The position numbers were made by a program, and so were the translations under genes. This document shows, one piece after another, positions 21,771 through 32,899 of a stretch of DNA of 64,000 bases. The stretch's first letter is position 1. Each line of letters starts with the position of its first letter. Origin of the DNA: Tragulus kanchil (taxonomy: Eukaryota; Chordata; Mammalia; Artiodactyla; Tragulidae); NCBI GenBank assembly GCA_022376925.1, contig JAIOJX010000032.1, positions 201,000,939 through 201,064,938 on the forward strand, written 5' to 3'. The notes under the pieces were generated by a model, which saw only the letters and a program-made list of their open reading frames with translations, did no database searches and was not told the DNA's origin.

Positions 21771-22499
21771 AAACTGTTTTCCTGTTTTAGAAAAGAGCCT
21801 GAATTTGATCCCTATGCTTAGTCTTTAACCAACCAAGGCCATTCCCCACACACCTGTGTTCCCAACACCAGAGACCACATCCTATCCATGTAGATAATCC
21901 AACAGAGGAAGAAAGTAGCTAATAGCCCCTGTCCCAGATTCAGTGCTTTCCCTTGGAACTGCCTGATTTTCAAAACTCCTCACTCTATATCACAGTCCAG
22001 ACCTCTCAACATCTGGCCACATGCCTACACATCCAGCACCCCAGCCCCCAGACCTCCAGAGAGACAGTTATCCTGGGTGCCTAAAATCCTCCCAGGGGGT
22101 GAGCCCTGGCTGCTATAGGAATAGTGGACCAAAACAGAAGCTTAGCAGGTATGACCCAATTCTGAAACCTGAATACACACCTCCAACATCACTGGGACAA
22201 AGGATAGCCCCAGGTCTGAACCCATTGGGTGGCTCAGGCAGCCAACCCCATCCTGAGCACAGAAAAAGAAACAAAGAAGCCAGTAAGTTTGGTACAAGTG
22301 TGCCTATGAAGGTGGGATGGGGATGACCTTCAGAAGGACTAGTCCACCAGAATCAGCTAAACTCACATTTCCTAAAGGGTACTTTAGAAAACCAATCCTA
22401 TGAGATACTCTAAAAACAAAAAGAAAAAGTTTCATGATCAAGTATGTTTCAGAAACATTGCTATTGACAAAATGTTTGTCAATTTTCATTGACAAACAT

Positions 22500-22855
22500 T
22501 TATGTGCAGAAGCCTGATCCCCAGTGTGATGGTATTAGGAGGTGGGACCTTTGGGAGGCAACTGGACCTGAAGGCAGAAGCTTCCTGAATGGGACTTGGG
22601 CCCAATAAAGAGAGGCCTCAGACAGCGGACATGAGACAGCTTGCTCTCTCCTCTCTGTGCTCTCTGTCATGTGAGGATACAAGAAGACAGCCATCTGCAA
22701 AGCGGGAAGTGGCTCCTCCCCAGACACCAGATCTGCCTGTGCCTTGATCTGAGGCTCCCCAGACTTCAGAACTGTGAAAATAAATGTTTGCTATTTAAGC
22801 CACCCACTCCATGGTATATTTATTATAGCAGCCTGAGCTGACTTAGACAGATATC
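22500..22855 (+). mobile_element. MaLR-type LTR (second copy)
   Basis: Identical to 21415-21770, carried by duplication 7. The two LTRs are therefore not the ends of one provirus: the DNA between them is duplicated host sequence, with no retroviral internal region. Confidence 0.75.
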
Positions 22856-22875
22856 AAACTGTTTTCCTGTTTTAG

Positions 22876-23204
22876 AGATTTACAGTGAACAATAGAATAT
22901 TAAAGGCTCCAAGGAGCCTTATAGGAAAGAAATGTGAATGAATCATGTTGAGCCTCCCCCTTCTGAAGATGGGAAAACTGAGGCTTGAAGCATTTTTTTA
23001 TAGCTCTGCATTGTTATTCGCTGTTCCTTAAGCTGCAAGTGAAGATAAGCAACCATCTGCAAAGACCATGCCTTATTCTCTATGAATGCCCAGAGCCGGG
23101 TCACCTGCTTGATATTCAAGAGGCCCCTGAATATTTGTTGACTGATGTGTGCAAAAAGCAAGTTTGGAGTTCTTTTAAGTGGAGATCAATAAGCTAACTT
23201 TAAA
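22876..23204. other. Unassigned DNA, possible old repeat
   Basis: Carries a weak MIR-like phrase near 22967 (GATGGGAAAACTGAGGCTTG) but no extended match. No gene. Confidence 0.35.
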
Positions 23205-23400
23205 TGTTTTATCATTCACTCATTCAGCCACTCAAAAATATTTATTGACCACCTGCTGTATTCTGTGTGTGCTGCTAGCATGCGGAAAGAGCCACAAATT
23301 AGACAGTGCCAGCCTTTAACCCTCAGTGAGCTTATAGCCTCATCAGAGAGGGAAGGTCAAGAACTCTTGAAAGAGTGATAAGCTGTGCGAAGATCAAGTA
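23205..23400 (-). mobile_element. L2 LINE 3' end
   Basis: Antisense L2 terminus: ATCATTCACTCATTCAGCCA, TATTTATTGACCACCTGCTG, AGCCTTTAACCCTCAGTGAG, CTTATAGCCTCATCAGAGAG. Single copy. Confidence 0.65.
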
Positions 23401-23536
23401 TAGGTTTGAGGTGCTCCAGCCCCCTCCATCTTTCTCCTAGAGTCTCTCTTTCTAAGGATGGATGCTATTTTTATTTCTGTATCACCATTAAAATAGTTTC
23501 CTTCCTACACCCACCCTCTCACTTCCTTATTTATAG

Positions 23537-23592
23537 TGCTAAAAAAGAAAAAGGAAAAAGAAAGGAAGGAAGAAAGAAAAAAAGAAAAAACT
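23537..23592. repeat. A/G-rich low-complexity run
   Basis: Purine-only stretch after GTGCT, with AAAG and GAAA modules (56 nt). The copy at 24722-24773 is about four bases shorter. That difference fits slippage or base-calling error in low-complexity DNA. Confidence 0.85.
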
Positions 23593-24254
23593 TTCCCAAC
23601 ACTCCATCAGAGTAAAAGCAATTGTGAATTCCCAAGTATAGTATGGAGCTGTGACTGCCTCTCCATGCAAACATCTCCTCCTAGGAAGCATCTGCCCTTC
23701 TCAGTTAGTCAGAAAGAGCCAGCACACAGAGCCCCATTCAAGGCCGTGTGGGGGCTGCTTTTACAACACCTTTCCAAAATAAGAAGGCTCCCAGAAGGTT
23801 TAGCTTGGGTCACCCAAGCTCTTCTAGCAGCTGTGAGTGTGTGTGTGTATGTGCCGAACTTATTCCTCAGGCTGGGTCTGCCCCCACTCAGGCAGTTGCT
23901 TTCCAACTCTGGGCAAGCAGCGGTTTCCCACAGCCTCTTCTGAACTCCTCCCTCTGCAGCCTCTGGAATTCCAGCTGTTCATATTTGTCTTCTCACAGCA
24001 CAACACCCTATATCTTCTCTAATCAAATGATTTCTTTGCCCCACACTCTTAGTTGGGGTCACTTGTATCTCAGGGTGGGAGCTGAGTAGACAACATCCTT
24101 TCTCCCCACCTCTGTTCTTCTGGAGTCATTCATGGTTTCTGTGCCATCTGCAATCCCATCCTCTCTCTGGCCTCAGAGCGCTTATCTACTACCCACGGTC
24201 CATGAGGGTACTATTCAAAAACATTCGCTTACCCATCTAACTACCTCCAAGGGT

Positions 24255-24595
24255 AGAGCGTACTTCCCCACCCCGTGACTTTAGCCAAAGACATGCTAAC
24301 AGGCACATGACATGATCAAAGGTTTGAAAACTGCTTGTTCTTTTGCACCTCTGCCACCATGATGAGAAGAGAAACTCGAGCCAGCCTGCCGGTTCCAGGA
24401 GGGAAACCACCAGAGCCATTCCAGCCAGCCACCTCAATCAGAACCAACCTCGATCAACTAGATCCCATTCAACCTGTGGAGGCAAAATCAACAGAATGAG
24501 CCAGATGAGTCTGGCCCAAATATACTATCTCCAGATGTGGAACTAAATCAATAATGTTAAATGCAACCAATATTTTGTAGCTGTTGATTATGCAG
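24255..24595 (+). mobile_element. MLT1-like MaLR LTR (first copy)
   Basis: Resembles the 3' half of an MLT1-type LTR: TGACTTTAGCCAAAGACATG, CCACCATGATGAGAAGAGAA, CCAGCCAGCCACCTCAATCA, CAACAGAATGAGCCAGATGA, ATCAATAATGTTAAATGC. Heavily diverged, and the subfamily cannot be assigned. The second copy is at 25436-25777. Confidence 0.5.
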
Positions 24596-25435
24596 AAGAA
24601 CTCCAGTTGAGGTCCCCACTCCATCTTCCCAGATTTTTAAGGATGGATGCTATTTTTATTTCTGTATCACCATTAAAATAGTTTCCTTCCTACACCCACC
24701 CTCTCACTTCCTTATTTATAGTGCTAAAAAAGAAAAAGGAAAAAGAAAGGAAGGAAGAAAGAAAAAGAAAAACTTTCCCAACACTCCATCAGAGTAAAAG
24801 CAATTGTGAATTCCCAAGTATAGTATGGAGCTGTGACTGCCTCTCATGCAAACATCTCCTCCTAGGAAGCATCTGCCCTTCTCAGTTAGTCAGAAAGAGC
24901 CAGCACACAGAGCCCCATTCAAGGCCGTGTGGGGGCTGCTTTTACAACACCTTTCCAAAATAAGAAGGCTCCCAGAAGGTTTAGCTTGGGTCACCCAAGC
25001 TCTTCTAGCAGCTGTGAGTGTGTGTGTGTATGTGCCGAACTTATTCCTCAGGCTGGGTCTGCCCCCACTCAGGCAGTTGCTTTCCAACTCTGGGCAAGCA
25101 GCGGTTTCCCACAGCCTCTTCTGAACTCCTCCCTCTGCAGCCTCTGGAATTCCAGCTGTTCATATTTGTCTTCTCACAGCACAACACCCTATATCTTCTC
25201 TAATCAAATGATTTCTTTGCCCCACACTCTTAGTTGGGGTCACTTGTATCTCAGGGTGGGAGCTGAGTAGACAACATCCTTTCTCCCCACCTCTGTTCTT
25301 CTGGAGTCATTCATGGTTTCTGTGCCATCTGCAATCCCATCCTCTCTCTGGCCTCAGAGCGCTTATCTACTACCCACGGTCCATGAGGGTACTATTCAAA
25401 AACATTCGCTTACCCATCTAACTACCTCCAAGGGT

Positions 25436-25777
25436 AGAGCGTACTTCCCCACCCCGTGACTTTAGCCAAAGACATGCTAACAGGCACATGACATGATCAA
25501 AGGTTTGAAAACTGCTTGTTCTTTTGCACCTCTGCCACCATGATGAGAAGAGAAACTCGAGCCAGCCTGCCGGTTCCAGGAGGGAAACCACCAGAGCCAT
25601 TCCAGCCAGCCACCTCAATCAGAACCAACCTCGATCAACTAGATCCCATTCAACCTGTGGAGGCAAAATCAACAGAATGAGCCAGATGAGTCTGGCCCAA
25701 ATATACTATCTCCAGATGTGGAACTAAATCAATAATGTTAAATGCCACCAATATTTTTGTAGCTGTTGATTATGCAG
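25436..25777 (+). mobile_element. MLT1-like MaLR LTR (second copy)
   Basis: Second copy of 24255-24595 from duplication 8. It continues into AAAACTGACCAATACATC, which resembles an LTR end. Confidence 0.5.
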
Positions 25778-27691
25778 TAAAAACTGACCAATACATCATC
25801 CCAAGATTCCTCTGCCACACTTACTGAGACAACGGACTGCACCCTGAGTCCTCCCATTACGCACAGTCCCCACGTGCACAAGGCCCCAGTTTTATAGCCC
25901 TTCTCCTCTTCTGTTCCATAACCCTTACCTCCTCACTCACTCTCTTCATACTCACCCAGAACTAGTTCTCCACCAGAAAAATCTTATTCCCATCTCCCAT
26001 CTGGCCCTATCCCTCGTCTTTAACGTCACAGAGCTGCAATACACCCGTCTCTTCCCTCTTGCAGTATGTCTTCCCTTTCCCACTGGTTTGGCTTGGCTTC
26101 TTACCTAGAAGATTGGAAGGAAGGCCAATCATTCCCTCACCCCTTGGACTCCCAACACATCCACCCAACAGTCCTCCACCTTGAAGGAAATCTAAGCACA
26201 CACTTACTTTGCCCCTGAGCAACTGATCAGCACCAGAAACCGACAGCCCATCTGTGACACTGAGCATGACTATAATTCTGTCCCTCTCACCTTCAGTGAG
26301 TCAGCAAACCTTAAACTTTTCCCCAATCTGCTCTCCTCTTCAGCTGTTCTAAGCCCTTTCCATCTTCTCCACTCAACAGATGCTATAGGGCTCCTATTTT
26401 CCTGAGAAAAAATTGAGGTCTTGAGTCATGAAGGCCTATAATTCCCTAAACTTCAGCTACCCACTTTCCTCCTTCCCTTCTCGATGAAAACCAGTCCTGT
26501 CAAGACTGACTCCTCCTCAGAGCCTTCTCCAAGCCATCCCACCTCCCAGGACCTTGTTCTATCAGTACTCCCCTCTCTTCTGTACCCTCTCCAACTCCTT
26601 TCCCACCCACCCACTGCTAGCAGGATGCTAGTAATCTGAAAATGAAACAAAAATCTTCCCTCTTCCTCCACCTTTGAGGCAATCTCTGTAATTCTTCTCT
26701 CCATCAGAATTCATCATCTCCATTCCTCCCTTTCTATCTTCATCCTCTGAATTCTGGTTTCTGTCCCCTGTGTGCCCCTAATGCACTAAGCTCTCCCCAA
26801 GGTTATCAGTGGCTCTGGAAATACCCAGGCTCCCTAGGTGGCCCAGGGTAAAGAATCTGCCTGCCAATGCAGGAGACGGGGGAATATGAATTCGATCTCT
26901 GGGTCAGGAAAATCCCCTGGAGAAGGAAAAGGCTACCCACTCCAGTATTCTTGCCTGGAAAATTCCATGGACAAAGGAGCCTCGTGGGCTACAGTGCATG
27001 GGATCGCAAAGAGTCGGACACAACTGAGCAAATGAGCGTGCACGCGTGCACTGGAAATACCCAGACCAGAGCCTCGTCTCCATTCCCACCCTCTGGGGCC
27101 TTCCTGCTGCTTCTGATCCTGACGAGCCTGCCTTTACGAATCCTGCCTCTGCCCTCCACCTCTCTTTTTGAAAATTATTCTTTCAAAGTCACTTCACTTT
27201 TGAAAGTTACTCTTAGAGCTCTTCCCCCCTCCTCCTTTGAATGTCAATATCCCCCAGAGCTCCATCCTCAGCTCCCTTCATAAACTACCCACTTCCAGTC
27301 AGGGATGTCCCCCCAGGCAACGCAGACAGCCCTTAACTAAAACCAGATCAGGATAGCATTTCCCTCTCCCTCATCTTCCTTTAACAGCCCCTCTCTGTTT
27401 GCTGTCATTCTTTACACCTTCATCCATCCACTAGGGCCAGCTAGCAACCTGAGATTGGTCCCTTTAGCCTCATCTCACAACTCCACATCCCATCAGTCTT
27501 CACACGTCCTGATGCCATGGCTCAAATACCCTTCATTTCCCTCTCTTCCTTCCCCTTTCTACATCCCTCTCCCTCCTTCCTTTCCACCCCTCTCACCCCG
27601 CTCCCTCAATTCAGGCACATCTCTCTCATTTGGATTATTTCATAATCTTAATGACTGATCTTTGTATTTCCAGCTTCTTCCTACTCCCAAC
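25778..27691 (+). mobile_element. Pyrimidine-rich degenerate L2-like LINE region
   Basis: A long C/T-rich stretch with phrases reminiscent of L2 reverse-transcriptase DNA (CCCAAGGTTATCAGTGGCTC at 26797; CCAGAGCTCCATCCTCAGCT at 27254; TTCCAAGTCAGAATTAACTT follows at 27707). All frames are broken, with no intact catalytic motif. Split by the Bov-tA at 26829-27050. The family call is tentative and the left part (25778-26280) is unassigned. Confidence 0.4.
26829..27050 (+). mobile_element. Bov-tA SINE with clear target-site duplication
   Basis: Head GCTCCCTAGGTGGCCCAGGG, GAATTCGATCTCTGGGTCAG, body CCAGTATTCTTGCCTGGAAA, AGAGTCGGACACAACTGAGC. The perfect 14-bp flanks CTGGAAATACCCAG lie at 26815-26828 and 27051-27064. 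Full length. Confidence 0.92.
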
Positions 27692-27834
27692 TCTCCTTAT
27701 ACACTGCTTCCAAGTCAGAATTAACTTTCTGAAACTCACATTTAAACATAACACTCCCATGCTTCTAAAGAAATTCCAAAGGTTCTCTTGTTGCCAAAAG
27801 GAAAGAGTCCAATCTCCTTAGAATCAGACTACAG

Positions 27835-28050
27835 GATCAACTAACATTTTTGAAATCTTACCAGCTACCAAGCCCTGTTCTCATTTTATTCCTACAGAAT
27901 CCCACTGCTGTGTGAGGACTTCAGTTTTAGGGACTGGAAAAATTGAGATGTCAAGGCTAAGTAACTTGATCAAGGTCACACAGCTAGGAGGCAGCTAAGA
28001 CCAAACACAAGTTATCTAACTCAGATTGGGGTGCTTTCCAGTGTGTCCTT
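27835..28050 (-). mobile_element. MIR SINE (first copy)
   Basis: Antisense MIR: CAGCTACCAAGCCCTGTTCT, TTATTCCTACAGAATCCCAC, GTAACTTGATCAAGGTCACA, CAGCTAGGAGGCAGC. The second copy is at 29019-29234. Confidence 0.7.
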
Positions 28051-28518
28051 TAGTGACCAGTCTTTGAAATTAATAACTTGGGCTTGAGCTACATCATAGT
28101 CTATGGAACAGCTGATGAAACTGCTCAAAAGCAGCCTATTTCCAAATTTGTCACTCTATTCAATTTCTTCTGGAAACCAAACATTTGAGTGGACCTCACT
28201 TTAATCCTGGGTTTTCTGATCCTACCAACCTTAAACTGGAGCTGTGATACAATTCCATTCTCCCCACAAGCTGGTCAAGGACTCCTCTAGGAAGATTAAG
28301 TTCTTGGAGAGAATTAACATCCCAGATAATGGGCCCGCTTTGCAACCAGGACTGGGGGGCATATAGTCTTGGTGTTTCAGACTTATAAACATCATGGAGA
28401 AATAAAACATGATCTTGCCCCAGAAAGAGAGCAAGCCTAACATGGGACATAGAGGTATCAATATTTATTTCATCAGGAAAAGAAATTTTTTAAAAATAAC
28501 AAACTATAGTTTAAAAAG

Positions 28519-28575
28519 TACACACACACACATATTTGTGTATATTATATAGTATAAATATATGTATTTATACTA
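28519..28575. repeat. CA/TA simple repeat beside SINE
   Basis: Alternating purine-pyrimidine tract (ACACACACACACATATTTG, then TATATTATATAGTATAAATA) immediately left of the antisense Bov-tA, likely grown from an AT-rich SINE tail. The copy is at 29703-29757. Confidence 0.75.
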
Positions 28576-28767
28576 ATGTGTCCAAATCTTTGTGACCCCA
28601 TGGACTGTAGCCCACCAGTCTCCTCTGTCCATGGAATTCTCCAGGCGCAAATACTGGAATGAGTAGCCATTCCTTTCTCCAGGGGATCTTCCCAACCCAG
28701 GGATCGAACCTGGGTTTGAATCACATTGCAGGTGGATTCTTTACCATCTGAGCTACCAGGGAAGCCC
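28575..28767 (-). mobile_element. Bov-tA SINE (first copy)
   Basis: Antisense: TGTGACCCCATGGACTGTAG, CTCTGTCCATGGAATTCTCC, CCAACCCAGGGATCGAACCT, TACCATCTGAGCTACCAGGG. The tRNA-derived head is at the right end. Confidence 0.9.
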
Positions 28768-29018
28768 ATTATATATGTATTTACATCACTGTGACTAGAT
28801 CTAAAAAATGTTGAAGGAAAACAAAGCAGGACACGGTACCATACTGGGGCTTGTTAATGACTGATCATTTTTTAATCTCCTTATACACTGCTTCCAAGTC
28901 AGAATTAACTTTCTGAAACTCACATTTAAACATAACACTCCCATGCTTCTAAAGAAATTCCAAAGGTTCTCTTGTTGCCAAAAGGAAAGAGTCCAATCTC
29001 CTTAGAATCAGACTACAG

Positions 29019-29234
29019 GATCAACTAACATTTTTGAAATCTTACCAGCTACCAAGCCCTGTTCTCATTTTATTCCTACAGAATCCCACTGCTGTGTGAG
29101 GACTTCAGTTTTAGGGACTGGAAAAATTGAGATGTCAAGGCTAAGTAACTTGATCAAGGTCACACAGCTAGGAGGCAGCTAAGACCAAACACAAGTTATC
29201 TAACTCAGATTGGGGTGCTTTCCAGTGTGTCCTT
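29019..29234 (-). mobile_element. MIR SINE (second copy of 27835-28050)
   Basis: Carried in the second unit of duplication 9, with no separate insertion event. Confidence 0.7.
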
Positions 29235-29757
29235 TAGTGACCAGTCTTTGAAATTAATAACTTGGGCTTGAGCTACATCATAGTCTATGGAACAGCTGAT
29301 GAAACTGCTCAAAAGCAGCCTATTTCCAAATTTGTCACTCTATTCAATTTCTTCTGGAAACCAAACATTTGAGTGGACCTCACTTTAATCCTGGGTTTTC
29401 TGATCCTACCAACCTTAAACTGGAGCTGTGATACAATTCCATTCTCCCCACAAGCTGGTCAAGGACTCCTCTAGGAAGATTAAGTTCTTGGAGAGAATTA
29501 ACATCCCAGATAATGGGCCCGCTTTGCAACCAGGACTGGGGGGCATATAGTCTTGGTGTTTCAGACTTATAAACATCATGGAGAAATAAAACATGATCTT
29601 GCCCCAGAAAGAGAGCAAGCCTAACATGGGACATAGAGGTATCAATATTTATTTCATCAGGAAAAGAAATTTTTAAAAATAACAAACTATAGTTTAAAAA
29701 GTACACACACACACATATTTGTGTATATTATATAGTATAAATATATGTATTTATACT

Positions 29758-29950
29758 AATGTGTCCAAATCTTTGTGACCCCATGGACTGTAGCCCACCA
29801 GTCTCCTCTGTCCATGGAATTCTCCAGGCGCAAATACTGGAATGAGTAGCCATTCCTTTCTCCAGGGGATCTTCCCAACCCAGGGATCGAACCTGGGTTT
29901 GAATCACATTGCAGGTGGATTCTTTACCATCTGAGCTACCAGGGAAGCCC
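29758..29950 (-). mobile_element. Bov-tA SINE (second copy of 28575-28767)
   Basis: Same element with the same neighbouring CA/TA tract, inside the second unit of duplication 9. Confidence 0.9.
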
Positions 29951-30183
29951 ATTATATATGTATTTACATCACTGTGACTAGATCTAAAAAATGTTGAAGG
30001 GGAAAACAAAGCAGGACACGGAATATGCTATGATACTATATATATACATTAGAGGACTGCTTGTTCACAACAACACAAGGCCACACATTGTTTATTCAAG
30101 CTTGTAAATGTATGCAAAAGTACAGAGAACATTTCTAGAAGGATTTACATCAATATCATGGTAATGTTTCTCTCTAAAGCAGA

Positions 30184-30345
30184 GCTTCTCAATCTAGCAA
30201 CTATTAACTTTTTAGATCAGATAATACTCTGATGTGTGCTAAGGGCAGCAGGGGCTGTCCTATACATTGCAGAATGTTTCGTCACATCCTTGGTTTCTAC
30301 GCATTATGTAGGAGCACCCCAAAAAATTGCCCTGGCTGAGAACAA
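30184..30345 (-). mobile_element. MER20-like hAT-Charlie DNA element
   Basis: The order AGAGCTTCTCAATCTAGCAA, GCAGGGGCTGTCCTATACAT, TGCAGAATGTTTCGTCACAT, CCTTGGTTTCTACGCATTAT, GCTGAGAACAACTT matches an antisense MER20-type element with degenerate TGGTTCTCA-type termini. Non-autonomous and ancient. Confidence 0.65.
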
Positions 30346-30621
30346 CTTCTCTAAGAGAAAGGAGAGGATAATGTCACTGAGGACAAGATGGTTAGCAACA
30401 ATTTTAAAATCTATGTCTGTAATATTTTTATTCTTAAAAATGCTTGAATCCAATACATGTCACTTGTTATTCTTTTGAGTGATAAGAATATGAGAGGTTT
30501 ATTTTCTCAATATTAGAAATTTGTAAAATAAAAAACTACCATCTCTGATAAAGCCATAATTTCATTTAAAAAGTATGACATTTAAAAAAAGTCAACCAAG
30601 CAGAAAGGAGTGATTGAAGTA
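30346..30621. other. Unassigned AT-rich DNA
   Basis: No repeat or gene is recognised. Several T- and A-rich stretches only. Confidence 0.35.
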
Positions 30622-30759
30622 TAGTGCTGTGAGTTAAATCGTGTCCCTCAAAAAGATACGTTAAAATCCTAGCCCCAGGTATCTGTGAATGTGTGACCTT
30701 CCTTGGAAACAGGGTCTTTGTAAATGTCATTAAGTCCAAATAAGGATAAACTGGAGCAG

Positions 30760-30953
30760 TTCTTGTTGTCGAGTTGCTAAGCTGTTTCTGACTCTTTTGT
30801 GACCCCGTGCACCATAGTCCGCCAGGCTCCTCTGTCCATGGGATTTTCCAGGCAAGAGTGTGTTGCCATTTCCTTCTACAGGGGATCTTCCCAACCCAGG
30901 GACTGAACCTGCATTTCCTTCATGGCAGGCAGATTCTTCACCATGGAGCCACT
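30760..30953 (-). mobile_element. Bov-tA SINE inside MLT1 LTR
   Basis: Antisense: TTGTGACCCCGTGCACCATA, CTCTGTCCATGGGATTTTCC, CCAACCCAGGGACTGAACCT, GATTCTTCACCATGGAGCCA. It interrupts the LTR between ACTGGAGCAG and GGTCCCTAAATCCAA, so it is younger than the LTR. Confidence 0.88.
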
Positions 30954-30989
30954 GGTCCCTAAATCCAATGACTGGTATTTTTAGTTGGT

Positions 30990-31002
30990 GGGGGGGGGGG
31001 GG
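30990..31002 (+). repeat. G13 homopolymer
   Basis: Uninterrupted run of 13 G after TTAGTTGGT, inside the MLT1 LTR where other copies have ordinary sequence. Either a slippage expansion or a sequencing error. Confidence 0.9.
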
Positions 31003-31290
31003 ATTTGCACATGAGATACACAGGAAGATGGCCATGGGGTGAGGGGGCAGATGCTGGAGTGATGCAGCCACAAGCCAAAGGACATCAAGAGTCGACAACA
31101 GCTACCAGAAGCTAAGAAGAAGCAAGGAACGCTCTTCCCCAGAGTCTACAGAAGCAGCATGGCCCAGCCAACACTTTGAGGTCGGTCTTCTAGCCTCCAG
31201 CACTATGACAGAATAAATTCCTCTTGTCTGATCCCTACCTCTACCCACTTGCTGTGGTACTTTGTTAGCACAGCCCAAGGAAACTATTCC

Positions 31291-31504
31291 ATAAAAGGAA
31301 GGCTCTTCACCTTTTCTCTCCACTCCCAGGAGGCTCTTTATTCTCCCATCACGCAGAGGAAACACTGTCTCCAGCAGATTTGCCTTTGTCACCCACCAAG
31401 AAGCCTACAGGGGCTGGTCGGCTAGAGTCCAAAGGGCCCCATGGCTCTGCCACCTCTAATCAGGCAGTGGGATCAGGTGTGCAGGGGGCAGAGCTGATAC
31501 CAGA
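31291..31504. other. Unassigned unique DNA
   Basis: No repeat is recognised. No exon is supported. Confidence 0.35.
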
Positions 31505-31650
31505 GCTGCCACTAGTTCCGTAAACTTTGCCAGGCTGGCCTCAGTGTGCACGTCTGCGAAACAGGAACAAAACAACTACCTGGCACAGGGACACCAAGAG
31601 GTCACAATGAGATTGGGTACATGAAAAACACAAATCCACAGGGTTATTAG
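31505..31650 (+). mobile_element. MIR-like remnant
   Basis: Weak MIR pattern: GTAAACTTTGCCAGGCTGGC, CCTCAGTGTGCACGTCTGCG, AAACAGGAACAAAACAACTA, GTCACAATGAGATTGGGTAC. Strongly decayed. Confidence 0.5.
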
Positions 31651-32899
31651 CCCCAAGCAGTCATTTTGCACCTGAACCAAAAGAAAGACAATTAGCCCCA
31701 GAAAAGACAATTAACTTGATACCTGTGGGGAAAAAGAATGTGTGTTTGACCATAATTACTTTTGTACCTGCTTGGGAAATCTCTCTCTAGTCTCAAGAGG
31801 GTAAAAGATGAGGAAGATAGTCAGATAAACACTGAAAATAGTATCAAAAATAAAACCAATTCAAATGTTGACGTCCTGCTCCCTAAGTTTTTGATCAGAC
31901 TGGCCCCTCTATTTTCTCTTTTGTTGGTCATCTTGGCAGAAATTTCCCCACACTGTTCTTAAGCCCAGAGTGGTTCTTGGTCACCGGGCTGAGCTTTTGT
32001 GACGTGGAGTGACTGCTGACATCAGCACCATTTCTTGGGCGTTGACATCCAAGGAGGAGGAAGTGGTAAACAGAGAGGAAGGGCTGCAAGTTCAGAAATC
32101 AGAACAGTGGTGGGAGGGCCCAGAGAGCGTTCACCAGGTGCACAGACCCGGGTGCACAGCCACAGCCACAGCAGGAGCACACAGGTGTGCACAGCGGGAG
32201 AGAGGGCAAAGGGCAAAGGGCCCTGAAACTTCACCACACCTTACACCTGTCTGTTATCTGCAGGGTAGATCACTTTCTAGGCTTCCCAGTCTCATCTCCC
32301 CATTTCCAACAGGACTGTAATGGGGCCTTTCTTTTCTTTGCAAGGACCTCCAGAAAGCACAAGCCTGGTTGCCTTCTCCCTTTCCAGCACTGAACTACCC
32401 TCAGTGCCAGAAGGTTCTTTGGGGGATTAAACAACTCTCTCAAGCCAGAGGCCATTCCAATCTCCTCCGGCTCTGCGCCCTGTGTCCGGGAGTGTGTCTG
32501 GGGACAGCCTCCTGCTTCCTGACTTGAGCCCTCCCCATTCATGAGATGAGATTTCCTTTGAAAGGAAGCTTCAGACGTTTGTTATCACAGTCCTTCCTGT
32601 CACTGCTGAAGGGACCCAGGCAACTGGACTGAATCATCCCTCAGACTTACCCTTTTCTTCACAGAGCTGACACCCCCAAAATTTAACTTGTTCAGTTCCT
32701 TTAAAGAGAGACATAAAAATACCTTATACAAAAAAAAAAAAAAAATACCTATAGAAGAGAGGGCTGGAGTGGGCTCAGGCACACGACCAGTGACAGGGCC
32801 TGGGTGGTCTGCCCACCCTCCCCCATCACGACTGATCTCAGGTTTCTTTTACCAAAGAAAAATAAAACACGATACAGGAATAAAATCTGTAAAACATTT
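31651..32899. other. Unassigned unique DNA, no gene seen
   Basis: Largest single-copy stretch without a recognised element. Notable parts are a pair of TTTTGYACCTG strings (31664-31675 and 31757-31770), a CACAGCCACAGC/CACACAGGTGTGCACAG region near 32155-32200, and an A15-17 run near 32730. Short open frames on both strands overlap and show no family resemblance. Confidence 0.4.

Larger units (their letters stand above)
20705..22875. repeat. Tandem direct duplication 7 (20705-21789 / 21790-22875)
   Basis: The offset is exactly 1085 nt and the units abut. The only sign of a join is GTTTTAGAAAAGAG at 21790. It overlaps the end of duplication 6, giving three copies of the segment AAAAGAGCCTGAATTTGATC to CATGTAGATAAT. 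Each unit carries a MaLR LTR. Confidence 0.96.
23453..25777. repeat. Tandem direct duplication 8 (23453-24595 / 24638-25777)
   Basis: The offset is 1185 falling to 1181 nt. Indels occur in the A/G-rich run (23537-23592 versus 24722-24773), at CTCTCCATGC/CTCTCATGC (one base) and ATTTTGTAG/ATTTTTGTAG. The filler 24596-24637 resembles a noisy copy of the sequence before the first unit (GAGGT..CCTCCATCTT..CC). Confidence 0.95.
27692..30021. repeat. Tandem direct duplication 9 (27692-28836 / 28876-30021)
   Basis: The offset is 1184-1185 nt. The filler 28837-28875 contains TTAATGACTGATC (28854-28866), a 13-nt match to 27648-27660 just upstream of the first unit, followed by scrambled bases. It is therefore a noisy continuation of the overlap. 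The end of the first unit lacks two Gs (GAAGGAAAAC versus GAAGGGGAAAAC). Confidence 0.96.
30622..31290 (+). mobile_element. MLT1 LTR split by Bov-tA
   Basis: MLT1 order is clear: GTGAGTTAAATCGTGTCCCT, TTAAAATCCTAGCCCCAGGT, AAACAGGGTCTTTGTAAATG, (SINE), CTAAATCCAATGACTGGTA, AGCCACAAGCCAAAGGACAT, CAGCTACCAGAAGCTAAGAA, TCTAGCCTCCAGCACTATGA, CAGAATAAATTCC, GTGGTACTTTGTTAGCACAG. Solo LTR with no internal region. Confidence 0.8.

Noticed and set aside
21415..22855. Two identical LTRs 1085 nt apart, suggesting a short provirus
   Set aside because: The sequence between and around them is the same host DNA copied by duplication 7. There is no primer-binding site, no internal retroviral region and no separate target-site duplication.
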